Of a stretch of DNA of 64,000 nucleotides, positions 1 to 9,900 are shown piece after piece. The notes below the pieces were generated by a model, which was given only the letters and a program-made list of their open reading frames with translations, was not told the DNA's origin and did not search any database. Both the position numbers and the translations under genes were made by a program. This DNA is from Phoronis australis (taxonomy: Eukaryota; Phoronida; Phoronidae), in NCBI GenBank assembly GCA_002633005.1, contig NMRA01000356.1, positions 65,693 through 129,692 on the forward strand. The letters are read 5' to 3'. Numbering within the stretch: position 1 is the stretch's first letter; each line of letters opens with the position of its first letter.

Positions 1-263
1 GAGGTGTGCTTACAGTACACGGAGGTGTACCTATAGTACACGGAGGTGTGCTTACAGTACACGGAGGTGTACCTATAGTACACAGAGGTGTGCTTACAGT
101 ACACGGAGGTGTACCTATAGTACACAGAGGTGTGCTTACAGTACACTGAGGTGTACCTATAGTACACGGAGGTGTGCTTACAGTACACGGAGGTGTACCT
201 ATAGTACACGGAGGTGTGCTTACAGTACACGGAGGTGTGCTTACAGTACACGGAGGTGTACCT
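1..263. repeat. 21-bp minisatellite
   Basis: About twelve 21-bp units, alternating mostly between a GTGCTTACAGTAC and a GTACCTATAGTAC form. It is cut by the left edge, in a PKN intron. Confidence 0.93.
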
Positions 264-372
264 ACATATTTAACAGTAACAACTTTACTTAGGCTAGCTT
301 TTTGGGGGATATGTCTCAGGAGAGGGGGATTTAATTTAAAACCTGATCCCTGAGTAGACCCAGCACTGCTCC

Positions 373-537
373 TGACAATACTCCAACTGGATTACACTTG
401 TTAATGGTACCAAGTAGCAGGGCTAAGTGACAATACTCCAACTGGATTACACTTGTTAATGGTACCAAGTAGCAGGGCTAAGTGACAATACTCCAACTGG
501 ATTACACTTGTTAATGGTACCAAGTAGCAGGGCTAAG
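373..537. repeat. 55-bp tandem repeat, three near-identical units
   Basis: Units start at 373, 428 and 483 (TGACAATACTCCAACTGG) with almost no divergence, so the expansion is recent. Nothing coding is seen in 538-824. Confidence 0.95.
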
Positions 538-824
538 TGACAGAAAAGAACAAATCAGAAATTAGAAAGCTAACTTGTTCAACAGTAATGGCCGAGCATG
601 TAACAAAACTTTTGTACAATACGCCACCCCCTAAGCGGAATGTCTCAAACACAATCCTTCTGTATGCCCAAACAACCATATTTCATTATCTTTTGACTTT
701 AGAGCCGAATATACTACACCAATGTACCCTCATACTTTCCCTAGCCCCAAAATTAAAATTTACATCATAATGATTGAATTTGTGCAACATCCCTCAACCA
801 ACCCATCCACCACCCCCTACATAC

Positions 825-968
825 CTCTGCAAAGAGGATCCCCTGAGGTTCCAGGTGTATAGGCATGCCATGTCGCTGGTTATCGAGGAAGTCTTCCAGT
901 CGTAGAAACTTGACTGCACACATCTGGCGCCAGTCCCTCCAGTAGATGGTGATCTCGATTTCTCGTGC
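825..968 (-). CDS. PKN: PKN exon 9 (end of C2-like domain)
   Basis: Forty-eight codons, phase 0 at both ends. Encodes [20 protein letters not shown] and [18 protein letters not shown], the most conserved block of the PKN C2 domain. Acceptor TTGTAG, donor GTATGT. It is the last exon visible before the left edge. Confidence 0.95.
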
Positions 969-3900
969 CTACAACAGAAAGCGATGAGTTAACATAAAAC
1001 ACACCTACTTTAAGAACAGACAGTAGCACTACAGTAGTCAGCCTACAGACAGTAGCACTACAGTAGTCAGTCTGCAGACAGTAGCACTACAGTAGTCAGA
1101 CTGCAGACAGTAGCACTACAGTACAGTAGTCAGTCTACAGACAGTAGCACTACAGTAGTCAGCCCACAGACAGTAGCACTACAGTAGTCAGCCTGCAGAC
1201 AGTAGCACTACAGTAGTCAGCCTGCTCAGATTGGGAGTCAATGTAAAACAAAGTGGAAGACATGAAGAATATTTTAGGTTATTCCGTAACATTTATTTTT
1301 TTCAGATATATCATATTCCAGAGGTGGACAAAGTTGGACGTTGCTCTAACTATAACGTTACACCAAAACAACAAAATTGGATCTGGTCTTGCAATGTTCT
1401 TTTAATAGCTGTCCCTACACAAGCCGACATCTGGAGGCACTGGAAGAATTAAGAGTTGCTCCACTATCAAATTTGCATTGAATGAATAATTACATAGCAT
1501 GACAAAGATTGTGTAAACTTACATGGTACCAAAGTGACAACTCACCCGATCTAAGTCTACTGTCATTCTATGATCCCAGCACTGTTGACTGCATGTCTTG
1601 TAAGGTGTCTGGCCAGCTAAACTGTTGTCTACTTTTATTAGTGCTGAGATTTCGTCTGCAAAGGAAAAGTCGACTTGTTAATGGCAAATAAGATAAGAAC
1701 AAAACAAATACAAGTCATTCAGTATTACCAATGACGGCAAGTAGCTGCTGAATGCGTGCACCTTTGAGGGCCCTCTTGGAAAGCAGTGCTATCACTGCAG
1801 AGGCCACCCTCATTTTAAATCACCACCTAATCACAGTTATTTTGTCATTTAATTTTGGGTCAAATGAATCTTCTGCTACAAAAAGGTAAGCCAACAATGT
1901 TAAGTTGTGTATGGTAAAATCTTCATAAAACCAGTGGAGAAAATTGCATATCGCCTTTTATGTCAGAAAATTGAAAAACTGTGGCTACCGTAGTTAGCCT
2001 CTGTATATTGCTCTCCCCTGTACACACACTTGAACACTGCACTCCCTCTTCCCCTGTACACACACTTGAACACTGCACTCAATCTGCATTACTTCCCCTG
2101 TACACACACTTGAACACTGCACTCAATCTGCATTACTTCCCCTGTACATACACCTGAACACTGCACTCAATCTGCATTACTTCCCCTGTACACACACTTG
2201 AACACTCCCTCCCTTTGAACTGTCACTGTAGAGCAAGACCAATTTAGTCATCTCAACAGAAATTGTCCCTTTAAACTCAATAATCTCTCAAACACTGGTG
2301 AGGGCACATTTCATTTTCACAAAACTAGGCATATGTACCTTTCACTTAAACAGACCCTTCCGAACCTGTACATTCATTGGTGAGCCCATTTGTTCATTTC
2401 TGCAAATCTCAGTATTTGTTCCCAACGACCACTACACTCCCTCCCCTTGTACACTCACTGGTGAGGTCCTCTCCTTTGATGCTGTACATTTTGTTACTAC
2501 TGCGACCATGGAAGCTCTTTGCACCTTTCATAAAGCTCCGACTCTCCCCAGGGCTCGATGTACCCAGGCTATCCTTACGGCTCCGACCAGGGATCTCCTC
2601 TAACAGATCTTGGCAACCTAGCAACCTGTGACAGCCGAGTTGACTATATTACCCATGGCAACACTATGGACTGATGTCACAGACAAGTGTGACCACTTTG
2701 TAAGTACTATCAACATGCACCAATAACGTGTTTATAAACAAACTGACCAATAGGAGATAGAATAGCTTGTCATAAATATAACTATGTCTATAAAGACCAC
2801 GTACAATACACACATTTTAAGGATGGATAAATACATCTACTGCAGAGAGGAATTAAATGGTCTTTTTAAATGAAACAAGAGAATACAGATCCCAATTTTA
2901 CATAGGGACACTACCCTCTAAGCAGAGACTACTGATCGCTGAAATCTGGATCATGTTAGTTACTTTACACTTGAAGTTGGAGATATTTCATCTAGGCTTT
3001 GTAAATGTAATTATGTTTGTTTGATGGGGGATGTAGTTATACAAATGTGATGTATGTGAGAACACGGGAATTGGGCATCAATTGTTATTTATTATCATGC
3101 TAGCAAGCAATGACCATTCACCTGACTTCCAGCTTTCCAGTGAGCGCCGCTGGCTTGGCAAGTATAGAGTCTTGGTCCTTGCCCTTGATCGAACCCCTGG
3201 GCGTGTAGGAGGTGGGGCTAGCTGCCAACAGCTCCTCCTTCAGGATCTGTATTCGTGTGCTGTGTGGCTGCAGCTCTGCCAGTCGTCTGGACAGGGAGGT
3301 ACGCAGCAGGTCACATTTGTGACTGGACTCTGTCAAGCCGTTCTGAGCCTTTAGAGTAAAGAGGTGTTGATAACGGTGCAAATAGGGGCAGTTAAAAATA
3401 CACCTCAATGTTGATTTTATTACAATTCAATTCTTTTCTCAATTCGAGTCAAATTTTGTCAAAATCTGTGACACTTTTGTGTATAGGCACTAACTGGAAT
3501 TTTCCCTCCCTGAGTGACTACGTAGTTACATTAAATCAACCTCCAACTAAAGTTTGGATGTAATTTCAACATGATAAAAATTACATTTTATTGCTACATA
3601 ACTCTAATGTTAGGAACCCTCAGTTTTGGTAAACTGGTCAAGGTCTGCCTGTACCTGTCTAATTCTTTCAACTAACAATATACAGGAAATTGAGAAGCAA
3701 GTGGCCAAGCCTTAAATCATCATGTAATAACAGAGGCACACGTGACTAACATTCCCTCGTGTACCTCTTGTAGAGTCTTTTTGTCCAGTGACTTGGATCC
3801 CTGCAGTAGTTTAAGTGCATTTTTTGCACCCTCTATCATGGCTGACTCGACGTACATGTGATGGCGCAGCTCCTCAATGCGCAGCTCGAGTGGAGAATGT

Positions 3901-6900
3901 TCCTGTTTAGTGGCTGTAAGGACACGTTGGACTGTTATTATCTTGATAGTCATAGTTTGAAATACTGAGCATAGTAGGACATGTCATTCTGTTGTTACTA
4001 GAATCAGATTAATACTAAACACAGTAGGACATGTCATTCTGTTGTTACTAGAACCAGAGTAATACTCAGCATAGTAGGACATGTCATTCTGGTGTGACTA
4101 GAAACAGAGTAATACTCAGCATAGTAGGACAAATCATTCTGTTATTACGGAATCCATAGTTCTCACTCTACTTAGGGGAAAAGGGATTCCCTCCAAAGAG
4201 GAGAAATTTTCCCCTTCTTGCCTACTTTCAGCCTACCCTAAATCTTAACAAGACTGGAACATTTTAATTGGCCATTTCACGACCAGCCTCGTTCCGGCCT
4301 CCAGCACGCTTAGTGCAAGCCAAAATGCAGCCAAGCTTGTGACTGTTTCAATGTAATTGTTAAGAAAGTCACATGATGGGACTAGCCTGATAGAAGTTGA
4401 TTCAGTGTTGTACACTTACTGCCAGCAATTGCGTAGTATATGTGAACAGTGACATCATAAATGTGTTGTCATTAGCTCAGTGATATCAACATGCAATTGA
4501 AAATAATCAGCATTACTGTGATGACAGCACCACTCTGTGCCATAGTTGGCAGGACCAAGTATCGCTGCTAAGTTACTAGACATCATTTCTACAGCCAATC
4601 AAATGCCTATAGATCCGAGATACGGTGGTATCAGTCTACTTCATGACTATCAATTTACTCAAGATGTCTTTCAAAGTTGTTTAAAACAATCTTCAACAAA
4701 CCACGTGACTTAAAAAGGGAAGTTCTTATTTTTTGCAAACCTGCTCCACGTGAATATGGTGTTCGTTTGAAACACTTCACCTACCGTGGTCTCCAATACC
4801 ATCCAATGAACCAGCAGCGTTCTCCAAGTTCTGAGCCTTCAGGATCTGCATACGAATTATCTCAATCTTAGTCTTGGCATCAGCCAACATCTGTTGAGCT
4901 TCACCGAGAAGCTTTTTGTCCTTAGTTGAGCCAGAGCTGTACATATGGATCATGTTCTCAGCACCTTGTTTTACCTGATAGGAAACAAAGAGACAAACTA
5001 CCTTGTATTACCTGTTAGGAAACAAAGAGACAAACTACCTTGTTTTATCTGTTAGGAAACAAAGAGACAAACTACCTTGTTTTACCTGTTAGGAAACAGG
5101 AAGACATCACAGAAGATGGGTCAGCAACTCAGACACAAACCAGTCTCAGGATACAAAGTTGCATTTGAAGTACATCTTGTACAACTCAAACATGTCAAAA
5201 TAATTATAAAAACCAACAGCGTGTTTGAGATTTCATTCTGAACAATTTTATTAATAAATTGGGACATATTATTGATACTGGTTTTGCATTTCTTTTCAAA
5301 TTTTACAGACTTTATACCTTCAGAAAATACGTAAATTTAACAAGTTAATAANACGTGACTTAAAAAGGGAAGTTCTTATTTTTTGCAAACCTGCTCCACG
5401 TGAATATGGTGTTCGTTTGAAACACTTCACCTACCGTGGTCTCCAATACCATCCAATGAACCAGCAGCGTTCTCCAAGTTCTGAGCCTTCAGGATCTGCA
5501 TACGAATTATCTCAATCTTAGTCTTGGCATCAGCCAACATCTGTTGAGCTTCACCGAGAAGCTTTTTGTCCTTAGTTGAGCCAGAGCTGTACATATGGAT
5601 CATGTTCTCAGCACCTTGTTTTACCTGATAGGAAACAAAGAGACAAACTACCTTGTTTTATCTGTTAGGAAACAAAGAGACAAACTACCTTGTCTTACCT
5701 GTTAGGAAACAGGAAGACATCACAGAAGATGGGTCAGCAACTCAGACACAAACCAGTCTCAGAATACAAAGTTGCATTTGAAGTACATCTTGTACAACTC
5801 AAACATGTCAAAATAATTATAAAAACCAACAGCGTGTTTGAGATTTCATTCTGAACAATTTTATTAATAAATTGGGACATATTATTGATACTGGTTTTGC
5901 ATTTCTTTTTAAATTTTACAGACTTTATACCTTCAGAAAATACGTAAATTTAACAAGTTAATAAGGTCCCACATACTAGTAACCTCATTTATAATATGTA
6001 TCCTATGTACTATGAGCAATTAACGGCAGGGGGACTTGCAACACTATATGGTATGTACAGGGCTCGACGCTATTCAAATCGCCAGGTCGCATTTTTCGAC
6101 CTAGCCAAAATCCCAGGTCGCATTTTCAAAGTCCAGCTCGCATTTATAAATGCCATGCCGCAAAAATTTCCCGCTATTTTTACGCTCCAAAATTGATTTT
6201 TGAGATCACCGAGAAAATGTTTAGATTATGCTCTTACCTGCAGCGTTAAATACTGACAAATTTCAGATCGCAAAACTGAGTTCGTTCATGCAGGTACGGT
6301 ATTACTGTTCGTCAGGACCGCCATTGAAAGGCCCTAAAGCGCAAGGCAAGTTGCCGTCGTGAAAGTTGAATCAGTGCTCCCTAACTGACACGTGCATTCG
6401 AGTAGCTACGTTTGCGATGTGAAAAGGGAGAAAATGCCCGTTGAAAAAGTATCCGTGATTTTGTTACTGGCTGTTATCAAAGTCGTTAAAGATCCAAACT
6501 AACTCGGAGTGCAAATTCCCTCCGCTTTATGTTCGCAACCGAAATTTTGCAACTTAACTCGACGTTTGAAAACCATCTGACAAAAAAACGTGAAACGTTG
6601 CTCTAACCAAATGACGTATTTGGGTGCGCGGGAACAATTCAGTGCAAATTCCATAACAAAAATGTGGTACTTATGCTGTTTACGTACTCAACAATTCGTT
6701 TTCTATGAAATGAATAGCCTCGAAATAATTCCCGACTCAATGCAGGATTCCATCGCGTAATTCGAGTTTGCTCCTCAATACCTTCCAAGTACGGGGAAAA
6801 TATGTCAGTCACGAAACGACACGCATGTCACTAGTGTTAAGTTTCTTTCGCAGGTATGAAACAAAGCCGGGATTTGGTTTTTACATATTGAGAAAAGATG

Positions 6901-9900
6901 TTTTTGAAAACTGAATTTGTTGTGTAAAATGAGAGTGACACACTATATAGGCTGCGGGTCAATTTTAAATCACGCGCGGTCGTTTGTATAGTGCGCTATG
7001 ATGGGCGCTAGCCTGAACCGTGGGCGCTTAATGGGAAATTCTCAAAGGTTGAAGGGGAACGCTTAGTAAATCAGTGACCGCTTATTACAAAACACTTCAA
7101 AGGTAGGAAGTAGGCTTGTGCGTGAGCATTGTCGTTAACCTGAGTGTTTGCGTTAATAAGATATTAAACGACTGCAATGTTAAGAAACTATATAATAATA
7201 GGATTTTGCGAGACAAACTCCATCGCGTATAGGGGAGACTTTCTGGATATCGTTACCACCTACACTGTACCCTTTTTAGCCACACGGAATAATTTTGTTT
7301 TTAATTGCCCGCTTCAGCCGGAACAAGATTTCTTCTATTGGAGTCTGAACATTTTACGGCGACGGTGGTCCGGGAGCGAAAACTTGCCAGGGGCCGGTGT
7401 ATGAAGAGAAGAATAAAAAATTCGCTGACGACAATTTCACATCTAGTACCCATTTAGTTGCAACAGCTGGCTATGAGCATAGAGTATAGGCTTTAGGGAA
7501 CATCAACCTCGGGAAACATCGTCACAGGAAATATCAGTTCTGGGTTATATCGGTTCCGGGGAATATCGTAAAGCATCGGATCTTTTATAACAGGCGGGAA
7601 TCTATGAGTTCATTTTCAAATAAACCACTGGCACGTACCCGGGTGCTTAACAGAGCCAAGCTGGTATACTGTTTCATTTTAGGACTGTAGCTGTTTTTTT
7701 GTTTTTTTTTGATTTGCAGCTTTGAAGTGGTGCGCACGCCTGAGTCCCCCCCACTTGAATCGCAGGAGCAGGCAAACACTTTACATGCGCGCACCCAGCC
7801 TAAAATATTGGGGGTGCTCGAATTCTTCCATATGCGGACCTGATACTGAAAAAATCAACGAGGACTAAAAAACGGGACCTGCCAATCGTGCTTCCGCGCC
7901 GAATTCCTGTGGACTTTGTGGATTTTTGTCTCGTTTACTCGCGGGACATTTTGTTTCACCGAGGCAAACCTTTTTGCCCAATTCGAGCCCCCCAATCCCC
8001 CCTGGGTGCGCCCATTATTTACGCTGCAAGCAACGTGTGAAAGTTAAATCATATTTCGCGCACGTATAGCCCCAGAAACAAGTAAAGGGGTTAAATGATT
8101 TCTTGGTAACTAAAAGTAAAGACGTGACAGTCGTTTGGCGATTAATAGGGTTGTCATTTTCACTTTGGCTGTCATGTGCAATAAAAAACAAGACGCACAT
8201 CTGTAAGTCACGATTGTCTGTCGGGACCGCTTGCACGCTAACAACGGGACCGATCAGTGCCGCAGTGCCGGCAATATCAGGGATGTTGCCGTGGATATTT
8301 GGTACATGTAATAAGGACATCTTACGCAAAAAATAAACATATTTGTCTACCACAAAGTTTGATAAGTTGATCGCTTAAGAAATAGTAGAAACACCGCCGT
8401 TTTGTGACATTTTATCACGTGTTATGCAGTGGCCCCAAAACTTTCCGGCTCGAATCCGGAAACGTGCAAAAGTGGTCGAAAGTGTTAGCCAATGAAACCG
8501 TCAAAGATCGATTCTGCATATCCCATGTTCACGCGACTTGCTTACATGTACAAGTCATCGGGAGGGCTGTTCTCTGTTGGCGTTCTTTTGAACTTGGATT
8601 TGGCAACAACCAATTAAATAACGGTCCGATTAACAAGAGTTGCTTTATATTTGCCAGGTATCTGCCGAGAAGTGTAAAAACTCAGCTCGCATACGTTGAA
8701 AATTCCAGGTCGCATTTAGCGACTTGATACGAGCTGACAAAAATCTCAGCTCGCATTTCCAAATTTCAGGTCGCAAATGCGACCTGCAGCTCGTTATGTC
8801 GAGCCCTGATGTATCTTATGTGCTATGAGCGATTAACAGCGAGGGACTTGCAACACTATATGGTTATGTCGGGCCAAGGATAGCTTTGATCAACTTGTAG
8901 TAAATCTTACCTTGAGTTCTATATCTAACTGTTTTTGTAATGTTATAAGCCTCTGCTGAAATGGAGAGTTCTCTGATCCATCACGCTCTGGGGAATGACT
9001 TTCTGGATCACCTGCAAAAATAGTAAGAGCAAATTCAAGCAGGAGGAATACATGTGGTTGTTTGGGGTATAACCACTTGGATAATCAATTGTTTGTTAGG
9101 GGTATAATCAAAATCAAAATCCTCTAAATTACGTATATGAAATTGTTAATTTACAGGTTTAAGTGCAAAATTTTAAAGTTAAAATATTATTGCTGGCTAA
9201 TAATTATAATAATATTGCTGGCTAATAATAATAATAATATTGCTGGCAATCATTAAAGCAAGGTAACTGACACCATCAAATTATGTTAGAAAAAGAATTT
9301 CTTCAGATTTTTTAACAATAATTTACCCTCTGTTATTACAAAAATTGGTTCATATCTGTATTGTTTACTGCCACACAGCATATGGAACTGTGTTTGACGT
9401 TAGCAAAAATCACTCTCAGCTTTGATGTTGAGGGCAGAATTACCAAGCTGGCAAAATTTTAACTTGGCGGCCAAATTTCAACTTGGCGCGCATTCCCAAA
9501 CTCAATGCTTCCAGTCAAAACAGGTCCTGGAGAACACTGGGTTGAAAGCAGAATGGAATTTTAAATGAGTAAACAAAGGTCAATTTGTAAATAATTTTTC
9601 CGCTATGAAGTGAAATTTGGTGGAACTCAGTCACACCAAATTTGTGTTCCAAAGCAAACCATTTCCTTGTACATCATACTCGGGATAAGCAAAACTAAAA
9701 CGACAAGCGTCGGTACTAAAATATATTAAAATCCTGTGGTAGTCTGTAGCACACCCTTGACAAGGAGCACATCACTCAAAACATGGCGATATTTTAATAC
9801 CGACAGTCGTCGTTTTCTTTTTACAAGTTTTACTATTTTATATTTCTATTCGTCGGTAACTGCACGTCATTCCAACATCCATTTTATTTCACACTCTGGT

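Larger units (their letters stand above)
4700..5351. other. Allelic duplicate pair at N 5352, left copy
   Basis: This block is repeated at 5353-5964 with few differences, across a single N. The main difference is one fewer unit of the roughly 35-bp minisatellite in the right copy, as expected of two alleles. Confidence 0.88.

Noticed and set aside
1-263. CRISPR-like or telomeric array
   Set aside because: Units are directly adjacent 21-mers without spacers and not a telomere motif, so this is an ordinary minisatellite.
4785-5624. Extra HR1 repeat in PKN from a second exon 4
   Set aside because: The two exons are the same and lie across the N at 5352. Splicing both would break the reading frame, because the exon is 190 bp long.
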